The notes beneath the pieces were generated by a model. The model ran no database searches. It saw only the letters and a program-made list of their open reading frames with translations, and was not told the DNA's origin. 64,000 nt of DNA from Devosia oryziradicis (GTDB taxonomy: Bacteria > Pseudomonadota > Alphaproteobacteria > Rhizobiales > Devosiaceae): assembly GCF_016698645.1 (NCBI RefSeq), contig NZ_CP068047.1:3431421-3495420 (forward strand). Direction: 5' to 3'. The translations under genes and the position numbers were made by a program. Each line of letters begins with the position of its first letter. Positions within the stretch are counted from its first letter, which is position 1. This document shows, one piece after another, positions 17,321 through 26,042 of this stretch.

Positions 17321-18603
17321 GGAAGGAACACGTCCACCCGCATGCCCTCGCCGGGCTGGCTCTTGAAGGAGAGCTGGCCGCGGTGGCGGTTGACGATGTG
17401 CTTGACGATGGCCAGACCCAAGCCCGTGCCCTTCTTCTTGCGGCTGGCTTCGGCGTCGATGCGGTAGAAGCGTTCGGTGAGGCGCGGCACGTGCTCGGGC
17501 TCGACACCCGGACCATGGTCGATGACCGTCACCTGATGCTGGAAGCCGGGCCGGCCGGCGGGTGCGAGGCTCACCTCGACGAATTTGCCCGAAGCGCCAT
17601 ACTTGACCGCATTGTCCAGGAGGTTTTCGAACACTTCATAGAGCTGGCCACGGTCGCCGGTCGTGGTACTCGGCCCCTCGAAGAGGCTGAGGCGGATTTC
17701 GACATCGGCCGCCTTGGCCTGCATCATCAGCCCCTCGCGCACTTCGCGCAGCAGCGCCGCCAGGTCGATGCTGCCGGTGGGGCGAACATGCTGGTGCATC
17801 TCGATGCGCGACAGGCTCAAGAGATCATCGATGAGCTTGCTCATGCGCTCGGCCTGGCCGCGCATGATGACGAGAAATTTCTCCCGCGCCGCGGCGTCCT
17901 TGGCCGCCGGCCCGAGCAGCGTATCGATGAAGCCGCGCAGCGAGGCCAGCGGCGTGCGCAATTCGTGGCTGGCATTGGCGATGAAATCGGAGCGCAGGGC
18001 ATCGACGCGCTTGAGCTCGGTGAGGCTCTGAAAGGTCACCACCAACTGCCGGTCTTCATCGGCGAACCAATCGCGCCCTGGCCGCCGCAAGGGGGAAACC
18101 ACGACCTTGTCCCAGGTTTCGGACGGGATGGTCTCGTGCAGTTCGACCGTACGTACGGCACCATTGCGCATGGCCAGGTCGATGGCGCTGACCAGTTCGG
18201 GATTGCGCAGCGAGAAGGTAATGGGATTGCCGTTGCTGAGCGTGGGAAACTGCCGCTGCGCGGCGGCGTTGGCGTGCCGCACGATGCTGCGCCGGTCGAG
18301 CACCAGACAGGGATCGGCAAGGGCGTCGGCAAAGGCGATTACGGCGTCCTCGTCATCGGCGGTGGCCAATCGCGACGCAGCCTCGACCGTCTCGGTCACG
18401 GTAATGGTGCTGCCGGGCAGGATGACCACGGCCACCAGGATCACCAGGAACCCCAGCACGGCCGCGGGGGTCCCGATTTCACCGAACAGGACGAGTGCCG
18501 CAAAGACGCCGAAGATGCCCGCCAGCAGGCTACCCTGTGCGATGACGCGCGCCAGGGCGACTGTCAGCGGGGAGACCGGTCGCGTCGCTGGGAGTTCGTC
18601 CAT
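17317..18603 (-). CDS. phoR: PhoR-like sensor histidine kinase
   Basis: A 428-residue membrane kinase. Two hydrophobic segments lie in residues 15-65 with almost no periplasmic loop, then a PAS-like region, then the HisKA box with NASHELRTPLASLRGF (phospho-histidine near 213), N-box ENLLDNAVKYG, G1 VIDHGPGVEP and the F/G2 boxes FYRIDAEASR and GTGLGLAIVKHI. The architecture is that of PhoR, the phosphate-starvation kinase. No phoB, pst or phoU gene is adjacent. It is divergent from polyphosphate kinase 2 across 90 bp, which supports a phosphate link. The symbol is therefore likely but not certain. Confidence 0.8.
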   Translation of the reverse strand: MDELPATRPVSPLTVALARVIAQGSLLAGIFGVFAALVLFGEIGTPAAVLGFLVILVAVVILPGSTITVTETVEAASRLATADDEDAVIAFADALADPCLVLDRRSIVRHANAAAQRQFPTLSNGNPITFSLRNPELVSAIDLAMRNGAVRTVELHETIPSETWDKVVVSPLRRPGRDWFADEDRQLVVTFQSLTELKRVDALRSDFIANASHELRTPLASLRGFIDTLLGPAAKDAAAREKFLVIMRGQAERMSKLIDDLLSLSRIEMHQHVRPTGSIDLAALLREVREGLMMQAKAADVEIRLSLFEGPSTTTGDRGQLYEVFENLLDNAVKYGASGKFVEVSLAPAGRPGFQHQVTVIDHGPGVEPEHVPRLTERFYRIDAEASRKKKGTGLGLAIVKHIVNRHRGQLSFKSQPGEGMRVDVFLP

Positions 18604-18693
18604 GTTTTGCTTCTGGGAATCAGACAGTTGCGGGGCCCCTTGCGCGCGGGGGCGCCTTCATAGCACGGTGAAGATGACAACGGAGAGACACCA

Positions 18694-19551
18694 GTGACCG
18701 ATCCCCTTGATGGCTTCGACCTCGACAATCCCGAACTGCCCAAGGCGATAAAGAAGCATGCAATGGCTTCGGGCGGCTATCCTTACGAGGATAAGCTGGA
18801 TGGCGATATCTATGAAGCGCAGATGTATGAGCTGCAAAAGCAGCTGGTGATGCTGCAGGCACACCTGGCGGCTTCGGGCGAGCGCATCATGATCGTGTTC
18901 GAGGGACGCGACGCCGCCGGCAAGGGCGGCACCATCAAGACGTATCTCGAAAACCTCAATCCGCGCTACAACCTGATCGCCGCCCTGCCTAAGCCAAACG
19001 ATCGCGAACGCACGCAGTGGTACTTCCAGCGCTATGTGGACTGGTTCCCGGCGGCCGGCGAAACCGTGCTGTTCGACCGCTCCTGGTATAACCGGGCGGG
19101 CGTCGAGAAGGTCATGGGCTTTGCCACGCCCGAGCAGACCGAGCATTTCCTCGAGGAAGCGCCGGAATTCGAAAAGCGCATCACGCGTGACGGCATCCAC
19201 CTGTTCAAGTTCTGGCTGTCGATCGGCCGGGAGATGCAGCTCAAGCGCTTCCACGACCGGCGCCACGATCCACTCAAGGTGTGGAAGCTGTCACCGATCG
19301 ACATCGAAGCGCTGCACAAGTGGGACGCCTATACCGAGGCGCGCGACGAGATGCTCAAGCGTACCGACTGCCCGCATGCCCCCTGGACCGTCATCCGCGC
19401 CAACGACAAGCGCCGCGGCCGCATCAATGTCATCCAGACGGTGCTGGGCAAGCTGGACTTCCCGGGCAAGGACAAGAAGGCCATCGGCGAGGTGGATCCA
19501 AAGATCACCTACCAGGCCGAGGATTTTCTGAAGTTGAAGAAGACGGAATGA
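18694..19551 (+). CDS. ppk2: Polyphosphate kinase 2
   Basis: A 285-residue PPK2 enzyme with Walker A FEGRDAAGKGG near residue 69, the LPKPNDRERTQWYFQRY segment, and lid residues in FDRSWYNRAGVEKVMGF. It transfers phosphate between polyphosphate and nucleoside diphosphates, usually to regenerate GTP or ATP. GTG at 18694 is used, with CGGAGAGA upstream; the protein begins TDPLDGFDLDN. The single-domain length fits class I PPK2. It diverges from a PhoR-like kinase, which suggests phosphate-responsive expression. Confidence 0.92.
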   Translation: MTDPLDGFDLDNPELPKAIKKHAMASGGYPYEDKLDGDIYEAQMYELQKQLVMLQAHLAASGERIMIVFEGRDAAGKGGTIKTYLENLNPRYNLIAALPKPNDRERTQWYFQRYVDWFPAAGETVLFDRSWYNRAGVEKVMGFATPEQTEHFLEEAPEFEKRITRDGIHLFKFWLSIGREMQLKRFHDRRHDPLKVWKLSPIDIEALHKWDAYTEARDEMLKRTDCPHAPWTVIRANDKRRGRINVIQTVLGKLDFPGKDKKAIGEVDPKITYQAEDFLKLKKTE

Positions 19552-19583
19552 GCTTGTGCGTGCGGGGGGCCAATGCCTGCCCC

Positions 19584-20417
19584 CTACGCTCCTTCAATAC
19601 TCCCCATGCGCTTGCTGGCCGTTGGCCAGCTCAACTCGGTGGTCCGGGCAATCACGGCTTCAATGACGGTGAACAGCGCGCCGTTGGCGTCCCAGGTGCG
19701 GCCCATATCGGTCCGGCACGGCAGCACCAGCTTGGCAAAGCGGCTGACCGGGCTCATCCACTCGTCGGTGACCAGCACGATCTGGGCGCGCCGGGCCGCC
19801 AGCTCGATCGAGACATCGACCAGCCCGGGATCGTAGCGGCGGACATCGAAGATGATGGCGACGTCACCCGGCTTGACGTCGATGAGCTGGTCGGCGCGCG
19901 TCGCGGCCCGGCCGTCCAGGCGTCGCACCCCCTGACGGATCAGCCGCAGATGCGCCTCCATATAGCCGGCGACGAAGTCGGTGAATCGGCCGCCGGCCAG
20001 CCAGCACGCCCCCCGGGTGTCGGCCAGCCGCTCGCAGACCTCCTCGAATTCGGAGGCGGGGATGAGCGAGGCCGAGCCGCGCAGGTTTTCGATTTCCTGG
20101 GTTACGAAGCGATCGAGAAAGTTATCGCCACTGGGTTGGCTGCCGACCGATTGGCTGCGCTGCAGCGGGGACTTGGAACGTTCGTCGAGTTCCTCGCGCA
20201 GGGCGCGCTGGAAATCGGGATAGGACTTGTAGCCCAGCTGGGCAACGAAGCGCAGCACGGTGGCGGAACTGGCGCCGGCCTGTTGGGCAAACTCGGCAAC
20301 AGGCGCCAGGCCCAGGGTCGGGTATGAGCCGAGCAGGCCACGCGCCGCCCGCTTTTCTGCTGCCGTCAGCCGATGAATGGCGTCGTGGATACGCCCCGCG
20401 ACCGACTTCCCCTCCAT
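19584..20417 (-). CDS. MurR/RpiR-family transcriptional regulator
   Basis: A 277-residue regulator with an N-terminal HTH_6 domain (RIHDAIHRLTAAEKRAARGL and GASSATVLRFVAQLGYKSYPDF) and a C-terminal SIS domain (about 125-255) that usually binds phosphorylated sugars. ATG at 20417 has AGAGGGG upstream; the longer frame extends into the divergent promoter. It diverges from the catabolic genes starting at 20495 and is their probable regulator. In this setting the SIS ligand may be a non-sugar phosphate or another intermediate, which is speculative. Confidence 0.85.
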   Translation of the reverse strand: MEGKSVAGRIHDAIHRLTAAEKRAARGLLGSYPTLGLAPVAEFAQQAGASSATVLRFVAQLGYKSYPDFQRALREELDERSKSPLQRSQSVGSQPSGDNFLDRFVTQEIENLRGSASLIPASEFEEVCERLADTRGACWLAGGRFTDFVAGYMEAHLRLIRQGVRRLDGRAATRADQLIDVKPGDVAIIFDVRRYDPGLVDVSIELAARRAQIVLVTDEWMSPVSRFAKLVLPCRTDMGRTWDANGALFTVIEAVIARTTELSWPTASKRMGSIEGA

Positions 20418-20433
20418 CCGCCCCTCTGAATTT

Positions 20434-20481
20434 CTGATTTCAGCATTGACAGTTTTAGCCAATGTGGAACTACTGATACAG
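20434..20481. promoter_or_regulatory. Divergent operator candidate: two CTG..CAG palindromes
   Basis: In the 77-bp gap between the RpiR gene and the amidohydrolase gene, CTGATTTCAG (20434-20443) is a perfect 10-bp palindrome and CTGATACAG (20473-20481) a near copy. They are 39 bp apart centre to centre, roughly four helical turns, and both belong to a larger inverted pattern TTCTG...CAGAA. A TTGACA hexamer lies between them at 20446. Two phased sites in a divergent promoter fit a looping repressor such as an RpiR dimer pair. Confidence 0.5.
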
Positions 20482-20494
20482 AAGTTAAGCGGCG

Positions 20495-21280
20495 ATGCGT
20501 AGGGGCAAAGTGGATATTGGCGGGCAAAAGGCGGTGCTGGTCTCCAATGCACGAGGGCGCTCGCCCTTCGTCATCGTCTGCGACCATGCCAGCAACCGGA
20601 TTCCCGAGAAATATGGTGACCTGGGCCTCACTCAGACCGAACGGCTAAGCCACATTGCCTGGGATCCGGGCGCCCTGTCCGTCAGCCGTCGGCTCTCCGA
20701 ACTGCTTGATGCACCGCTCGTACAGTCGACCGTTTCCCGCCTCATCATCGACTGCAACCGGGATCTCGATGCGCCTGACCTGATCTGGACCTTGTCGGAA
20801 GCCACGCGCATCGCGGCCAACGAGAATCTGGATGCCGAGGAGCGGCAGTACCGGATCGAGCATTTCCACAAGCCCTATCACGCCTCCATCGAGACGCTGC
20901 TGGAGGCACGGCGCCATGCCGGGCAGGAAACGGTGCTGGTCTGCATGCACTCATTCACGCCGGTCTATCATGGCGTAGCCCGGCCCTGGCCGATCGGGCT
21001 GATCCACGGCGTCGACCAGACTTATACCCGCGCGCTGTTCGAGGCCCTGGCGGCGGACGAACCCGGGCTCAATATCGGCTGGAACGAGCCTTACGCCGCG
21101 CTTCATGGCGTGACACTGACGCTTGAGCGGCATGGCGACGGCCGCGGGCTCGACGCCACGATGATCGAAATACGCCATGACGAAATTCTCGAACCCGCCG
21201 GCGTGACCCTGTGGTCCAACCGGCTGGCCCGTTGTCTCGAAACGGCGCGCCTCGCGCGCAAAGGGGCAATGGCAGTCTAG
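20495..21280 (+). CDS. N-formylglutamate amidohydrolase-like enzyme
   Basis: A 261-residue FGase-family (HutG-type zinc amidohydrolase) protein. Conserved segments are CDHASNRIPEKYGDLGL, HIAWDPGA, STVSRLIIDCNRDLDAPDLI and HFHKPYHASIE. Classical members release formate from N-formylglutamate in histidine breakdown, but no hut gene is nearby. It heads an array encoding an ethanolamine-type permease, a glutamine-synthetase-like ligase and two dehydrogenases. In that context an N-acyl or gamma-glutamyl hydrolase role, for example splitting gamma-glutamylglycine, is the better hypothesis. The family call is firm; the substrate is inferred. Confidence 0.82.
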   Translation: MRRGKVDIGGQKAVLVSNARGRSPFVIVCDHASNRIPEKYGDLGLTQTERLSHIAWDPGALSVSRRLSELLDAPLVQSTVSRLIIDCNRDLDAPDLIWTLSEATRIAANENLDAEERQYRIEHFHKPYHASIETLLEARRHAGQETVLVCMHSFTPVYHGVARPWPIGLIHGVDQTYTRALFEALAADEPGLNIGWNEPYAALHGVTLTLERHGDGRGLDATMIEIRHDEILEPAGVTLWSNRLARCLETARLARKGAMAV

Positions 21281-21317
21281 ACTTCACTTGGGGCAACCAT
21301 TTCAGGGGGACGTGACT

Positions 21318-22826
21318 ATGGCTGAGACGACCAAGGTCGGCAGTGTCGCCTATGCGACACGCGACAAATCTTATTTCGAAAAGCGCGGGCTCGAACGCTA
21401 TGCCGGCATCTGGTCGCTGTGGGCGCTGGGCGTGGGCGCGGTGATTTCCGGCCACTTCTCGGGCTGGAATTTCGGCTTCATGACCGGCGGCTGGGGCGGC
21501 ATGCTGGTGGCCGGCATCATCATCGCCATCATGTATCTGGGGCTGGTCTCGTCGATCGCCGAAATGAGCCCGGCTTTGCCCCATACCGGCGCGGCCTATT
21601 CCTTCGCGCGCACGTCGATGGGACCGTGGGGTGGCTTCATCACGGGCCTGTTCGAAAATGTCGAATATGTCCTTACGCCCGCGGTGATCTGCACCTTCAT
21701 CTCGGGCTATTTCGGCTCCATCACGGGCCTGGACACGGTTTATTACCCCATCCTGTGGGTGGTATTCTTCGCCATTTTCCTTGCCCTCAACATCTTCGGG
21801 GTGGCGCTCAGCTACAAGGTGACGCTGGTCGTGACCCTGATCTCGCTGGCAGGTCTGGTGTTCTTCTGGGTCAGTGCCTTCCCCAATATCGATTTCTCGC
21901 GCTGGGCGCTCAATATCGGCGTCGGTCCCGATGGTGGGGCAGTCGAACTGCCCGAGGGCAATGGGTCGTGGTTCCCCTTCGGCTGGCAGGGGGTTCTGGC
22001 CACGCTGCCCTTCGCGGTGTGGTTGTTCCTTGCCATCGAGCAGGTGCCGCTGGCGGCCGAGGAATCGGTCGATCCGAAGCGTGACCTGCCACGCGGCATT
22101 CTGCTCGGCTTCTGCACCCTGCTGCTCTCCGCCTTCATGATCGTGCTGCTCAACCCCTCCATTCCGGGCGTCGGCAGCTTCGCGCTGGGCTCGTCGCTTG
22201 AACCGGCCCTTGACGGCATCCGCGCCATCTACGGCGATGCCGCCGCGCCGATCTTCGGCGTCGTGGCGCTGATCGGGCTCGTGGCCTCGTTCCACACCAT
22301 CCTTTATGCGCAGGGTCGCCAGGTCTATTCGCTCAGCCGCGCGGGCTACTTCCCGTCCGGCCTGTCGGTGACGCATGACAAGTACAAGACCCCGCATGTC
22401 GCCATGATTGCGGGCGCCCTGCTCGGCCTTGTGGTCATGCTGGCCATTTGGTTCGTCAATGGCGGCGGCGGCCCGGGCGAAACCCAGCTGGGCGACGACA
22501 TCATCGGCTCGGTGCTGCTCAACATGGCGGTGTTCGGCGCGATGCTGAGCTATATCATGCAGGCCCTGAGCTTCATCATCCTGCGCCGCAAGCTGCCCAA
22601 TATCGAGCGGCCCTTCCGCTCGCCGGTGGGCGTGCCCGGCGCTATCCTGACCATCATCATTGCCGCGGTGACGCTGTTCTACCAGTTGCAGGATCCGAAC
22701 TTCTTCAAGGGCGTAATCTGGGTGGTGCTGTGGTGCGCGGTGGGCATCGCCTACTTCGCCGTGATCGGCCGCCACAAGCTGATCATGTCGCCCGAAGAAG
22801 AGTTCGCGCTCGAGCACAAGGCGTAA
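21318..22826 (+). CDS. eat: Ethanolamine-type APC-family permease
   Basis: A 502-residue inner-membrane transporter with about twelve membrane segments. Segments such as WALGVGAVISGHFSGWNFG and AEMSPALPHTGAAYSFARTS, and ENVEYVLTPAV, are characteristic of the ethanolamine permease branch (Eat) of the amino acid/polyamine/organocation superfamily. ATG at 21318 has AGGGGGA upstream. It lies 37 bp after the amidohydrolase gene and before the ligase gene, so it likely imports the substrate of the pathway. Amino acid or polyamine transport cannot be excluded from sequence alone. Confidence 0.8.
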   Translation: MAETTKVGSVAYATRDKSYFEKRGLERYAGIWSLWALGVGAVISGHFSGWNFGFMTGGWGGMLVAGIIIAIMYLGLVSSIAEMSPALPHTGAAYSFARTSMGPWGGFITGLFENVEYVLTPAVICTFISGYFGSITGLDTVYYPILWVVFFAIFLALNIFGVALSYKVTLVVTLISLAGLVFFWVSAFPNIDFSRWALNIGVGPDGGAVELPEGNGSWFPFGWQGVLATLPFAVWLFLAIEQVPLAAEESVDPKRDLPRGILLGFCTLLLSAFMIVLLNPSIPGVGSFALGSSLEPALDGIRAIYGDAAAPIFGVVALIGLVASFHTILYAQGRQVYSLSRAGYFPSGLSVTHDKYKTPHVAMIAGALLGLVVMLAIWFVNGGGGPGETQLGDDIIGSVLLNMAVFGAMLSYIMQALSFIILRRKLPNIERPFRSPVGVPGAILTIIIAAVTLFYQLQDPNFFKGVIWVVLWCAVGIAYFAVIGRHKLIMSPEEEFALEHKA

Positions 22827-22831
22827 GCAAT

Positions 22832-22858
22832 GAGGGCGCGGTTGGGCACCGCGCCCTC
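22832..22858 (+). terminator. Hairpin immediately after the permease gene
   Basis: GAGGGCGCGG and CCGCGCCCTC form a perfect 10-bp stem with a 7-nt loop starting five bases after the permease stop. The absence of a T-tract argues for mRNA stabilisation or partial termination within the operon. Confidence 0.5.
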
Positions 22859-22871
22859 CCACCCCCACGAT

Positions 22872-22969
22872 GTCATTCCGGCGCAGGCCGGAATCCATGC
22901 GGTGACCCATCTACACGCTGGTTGTTGCGGAACATCACGGACATGGATCCCGGCCTGCGCCGGGATGAC
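22872..22969. repeat. Palindromic interspersed repeat, GTCATTCC family, copy 1
   Basis: An inverted pair GTCATTCCGGCGCAGGCCGG and CCGGCCTGCGCCGGGATGAC, each arm itself a hairpin, with about 50 bp between. It ends 30 nt before the ligase start codon. Three more copies lie at 24418, 25920 and 27617. Confidence 0.75.
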
Positions 22970-22999
22970 CCTGTGGGAATGACCAAAGAGGAGAATCCA

Positions 23000-24361
23000 A
23001 TGCCCTATACCCTTGCCGACCTGAAGAAGGACGTCGCGGCCGGAGCCATCGATACCGTGCTCGTCGCCTTTCCCGACATGCAGGGCCGCATGATCGGCAA
23101 GCGCTTCCAGGCCGAATATTTCCTCGAAGTGGCCAATGACGAGACGCATGGCTGCGATTACCTGCTGGCCGACGATATCGACATGGAGCCGGTGCCCGGC
23201 TACGAGGCCGCCAACTGGGGCAAGGGCTATGGCGATTTCGTCATGAAGCCGGACCTTAATACTCTGATGAAGGCGACCTGGCTCGAGGGCACCGCGATCG
23301 TGGTCTGCGACCTCAGCGACCACCATCACCACCAGCCGATCGCCCATAGCCCGCGCGCTATTCTCAAGGGGCAGCTCGAGCGGCTTGCCGCCATGGGCTA
23401 TACCGCCAATGCGGCGACCGAACTCGAATTCTACCTCTTCGATGAGGACTACCGCACCATCGCGCAGAAGGGTCACGCCAAGGCGCAGACCGCTGGCGAC
23501 TACATCCAGGATTACCACATCTTCCAGACCACCAAGGAAGAAGGCGTGATGCGCGCCCTGCGCAAGCACCTCCAGGCTTCCGGCATTCCGGTGGAAAGCT
23601 CGAAAGGGGAATGGGGTCCGGGCCAGGAAGAGATCAACGTCAAATATGCCGATGCCCTGACCATGGCCGACCGCCATGTGGTGCTGAAAAACGCCACCAA
23701 GGAAATTGCCTGGGCCCAGGGCAAGGCGGTGACCTTCATGGCCAAGTGGGACTATGGCCTGGCCGGCTCGTCGAGCCACATCCACATGTCGCTGGCCGAC
23801 AAATCCGGCAGACCGCTCTTTGCCGACAGCAAGGACGAGCGCGGCATGAGCGACCTGATGAAGCATTTCATGGCCGGCCAGCTCGCCTATGCGCGCGACA
23901 TCACCTATTTCCTCGCGCCCTATATCAACAGCTACAAGCGCTTCCAGGCCGGCACCTTCGCGCCGACCAAGGCCATCTGGTCGCCCGATAACCGCACGGC
24001 CGGCTTCCGCCTCTGTGGCGAGCACAGCAAATCGATCCGCGTCGAATGCCGCATGGGCGGCGCCGATCTCAACCCCTACCTGGCGCTCGCGGCCCTGCTG
24101 GCCGCCGGCATCAAGGGCATCGAGGACAAGCTGGAGCTCGAGCCGGTCTTCATCGGCGACGCCTATTCCACCAAGCGCCTGCGCGAAATCCCCAAGACGC
24201 TGCGCGAGGCGACGGACACCCTGCGCAAGAGCAAGATGCTCAAGGACGCATTCGGGGAGGCGGTGATCGGCCACTACGTGCATACCGCCGAATGGGAACA
24301 GTTCGAATACGACCGGCGGGTGACCGATTGGGAACTCAAGCGCGGGTTCGAGCGGAGCTGA
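23000..24361 (+). CDS. Glutamine-synthetase-like gamma-glutamyl ligase
   Basis: A 453-residue GS-fold protein with the N-terminal beta-grasp region (FPDMQGRMIGKRFQAEYF), the catalytic GSSSHIHMSL segment corresponding to the GS GxxxHxHxS glutamate-binding loop, and FAPTKAIWSPDNRTAGFR corresponding to the ATP and substrate loop. The DNRTxGFR version and the shortened adenylylation region resemble PuuA/GlnA-like enzymes that glutamylate amines in place of ammonia. AAGAGGAGA precedes the ATG at 23000. Flanking ethanolamine permease and alcohol/aldehyde dehydrogenases suggest gamma-glutamylethanolamide synthesis, as described for Streptomyces GlnA4. The amine substrate is inferred. Confidence 0.82.
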   Translation: MPYTLADLKKDVAAGAIDTVLVAFPDMQGRMIGKRFQAEYFLEVANDETHGCDYLLADDIDMEPVPGYEAANWGKGYGDFVMKPDLNTLMKATWLEGTAIVVCDLSDHHHHQPIAHSPRAILKGQLERLAAMGYTANAATELEFYLFDEDYRTIAQKGHAKAQTAGDYIQDYHIFQTTKEEGVMRALRKHLQASGIPVESSKGEWGPGQEEINVKYADALTMADRHVVLKNATKEIAWAQGKAVTFMAKWDYGLAGSSSHIHMSLADKSGRPLFADSKDERGMSDLMKHFMAGQLAYARDITYFLAPYINSYKRFQAGTFAPTKAIWSPDNRTAGFRLCGEHSKSIRVECRMGGADLNPYLALAALLAAGIKGIEDKLELEPVFIGDAYSTKRLREIPKTLREATDTLRKSKMLKDAFGEAVIGHYVHTAEWEQFEYDRRVTDWELKRGFERS

Positions 24362-24417
24362 CCGATTGCCGCCGCACTGAGCGCGCACTAAACACCACGC
24401 GACTAACCACCCAAGAC

Positions 24418-24485
24418 GTCATTCCCGCGAAGGCGGGAATCCACTCTGGCAAAAAAGAATGGATTCCCGCCTTCGCGGGAATGAC
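24418..24485. repeat. Palindromic interspersed repeat, GTCATTCC family, copy 2
   Basis: GTCATTCCCGCGAAGGCGGG and CCCGCCTTCGCGGGAATGAC are perfect reverse complements around a short A-rich loop, giving a stem of more than 25 bp overall. It ends 25 nt before the aldehyde dehydrogenase start, leaving just enough room for a ribosome-binding site. Confidence 0.8.
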
Positions 24486-24510
24486 ACCGTGGAAAGAAGA
24501 GGCCGACACC

Positions 24511-25893
24511 ATGACCGAAACGGTCAAGATCATCTCCCCCATCGATGGCAGCGTCTATGCCGAACGCGCTGTCGCTTCGCCCGCCGAGATCGACAGCGCC
24601 GTCATCCGCGCCAAGACCGCTCGCGCCAGCTGGTCGGCAACCACCGTTGCCGAGCGTCAGAAAATTCTGACGCACTTCGTCGATGCCCTGCTGCTCATGA
24701 ATGACGACATCGTGCCCGAACTGGCGTGGCAGATGGGGCGCCCGGTCCGCTTCGGCGGCGAGAAGCGCGGCGTCGACGAGCGCAGCCGCTACATGATCGA
24801 ACTGGCCGCCGAAGCTTTGGCGCCGTCGATCAAGCCAGAGAAGGAAGGCTTCACCCGCTACATCACCCGCGAGGCAGTGGGCACCGTCATGGTCATCGCG
24901 CCGTGGAACTACCCGTTCCTGACGGCGGTCAATTCCATCGTGCCGGGCCTGATGGCCGGCAATTCCATCATCCTCAAGCATGCGAGCCAGACCCTGCTGG
25001 CGGGCGAGCGCTTTGCCGCCGCCGCCGAAAGCGCCGGCTTGCCAGCGGGCCTGTTCCAGAACCTGGTGCTCGGCCATGCCGACACGGAAAAGCTCATCGC
25101 TTCGGGCCAGATCGACCACATCAATTTCACCGGCTCGGTCGAAGGCGGCCGCCGCATCGAGAAGGCCGCGGCCGGCACCTTCGCCACGCTCGGCCTCGAA
25201 CTGGGCGGCAAGGACCCGGCTTATGTGCGGGCCGACGCCAATCTCGACAACGCGGTCGAGAACCTGGTGGATGGATCGTTCTTCAATTCCGGCCAGAGCT
25301 GCTGCGGGGTCGAGCGCATCTATGTGCATGAGGCCGTCTACGGCAATTTCGTCGAGCGCTTCATCGAGAATGCCAAAGGTTGGACGCTGGGCAATCCGCT
25401 CGACCCGGACACAATTGTCGGCCCCATGGCGCGCGGCAATTTTGCCGACCATGTGCGCCAGCAGACCGAAGAGGCGCTGCGCGGCGGCGCCACGCGCCAC
25501 CTCAACACCAAACATGACCTTGATAAGCCCGGCTCGCCCTACCTGGCACCGGAGGTGCTGACCAACGTCAACCACCAGATGTCCGTCATGCGCGAGGAGA
25601 GCTTCGGCCCGGTCGTCGGCATCATGAAGGTGGCCGACGATGCCGAGGCCGTCACCCTGATGAATGATAGCCCCTATGGCCTCACCGCCTCGATCTGGAC
25701 GGAAGATCTCGACGCAGCCGCCCGCATCGGCGGCCAGGTCGAGACCGGCACGGTCTTCGCCAATCGCTGCGACTATCTCGATCCAGCACTGGTGTGGACC
25801 GGCGTCAAGGACACCGGCAAGGGCGGGGGTCTAAGCGAGATCGGCTATGCGAATTTGACCCAGCCCAAGAGCTATCACCTGAAGCGGGTATGA
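24511..25893 (+). CDS. NAD(P)-dependent aldehyde dehydrogenase
   Basis: A 460-residue ALDH-superfamily enzyme with APWNYPF (oxyanion asparagine), FTGSVEGGRRIE (cofactor loop), LELGGKDPAYV (general-base glutamate) and NSGQSCCGVERIYVH (catalytic cysteine near residue 265). AAAGAAGAGG lies before the ATG at 24511. Following the ligase and preceding an iron alcohol dehydrogenase, it is best placed as the enzyme that turns a gamma-glutamylated aldehyde into its acid (gamma-glutamylglycine if ethanolamine is the amine). The role follows from context; the enzyme class is certain. Confidence 0.88.
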   Translation: MTETVKIISPIDGSVYAERAVASPAEIDSAVIRAKTARASWSATTVAERQKILTHFVDALLLMNDDIVPELAWQMGRPVRFGGEKRGVDERSRYMIELAAEALAPSIKPEKEGFTRYITREAVGTVMVIAPWNYPFLTAVNSIVPGLMAGNSIILKHASQTLLAGERFAAAAESAGLPAGLFQNLVLGHADTEKLIASGQIDHINFTGSVEGGRRIEKAAAGTFATLGLELGGKDPAYVRADANLDNAVENLVDGSFFNSGQSCCGVERIYVHEAVYGNFVERFIENAKGWTLGNPLDPDTIVGPMARGNFADHVRQQTEEALRGGATRHLNTKHDLDKPGSPYLAPEVLTNVNHQMSVMREESFGPVVGIMKVADDAEAVTLMNDSPYGLTASIWTEDLDAAARIGGQVETGTVFANRCDYLDPALVWTGVKDTGKGGGLSEIGYANLTQPKSYHLKRV

Positions 25894-25919
25894 ACCCCGC
25901 GGACCATTCTACCCACGGC

Positions 25920-26017
25920 GTCATCCCGGCGAAGGCCGGGATCCATGTCCGTGGTTATCGGCAACATCCAGCGTGTGGCACGCCCACCGCATGGATTCCG
26001 GCCTTCGCCGGAATGAC
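25920..26017. repeat. Palindromic interspersed repeat, GTCATTCC family, copy 3
   Basis: GTCATCCCGGCGAAGGCCGG and CCGGCCTTCGCCGGAATGAC arms with about 55 bp between. It ends 25 nt upstream of the iron alcohol dehydrogenase start, the same spacing as copy 2. Confidence 0.78.
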
Positions 26018-26042
26018 ACCGCGAATGTGAAAGCAGAGCGCC

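Noticed and set aside
18604..18693. Pho-box in the phoR/ppk2 gap
   Set aside because: Only one half-site (TTGTCAT on the minus strand) is present; no 11-bp-spaced second half matches the consensus.
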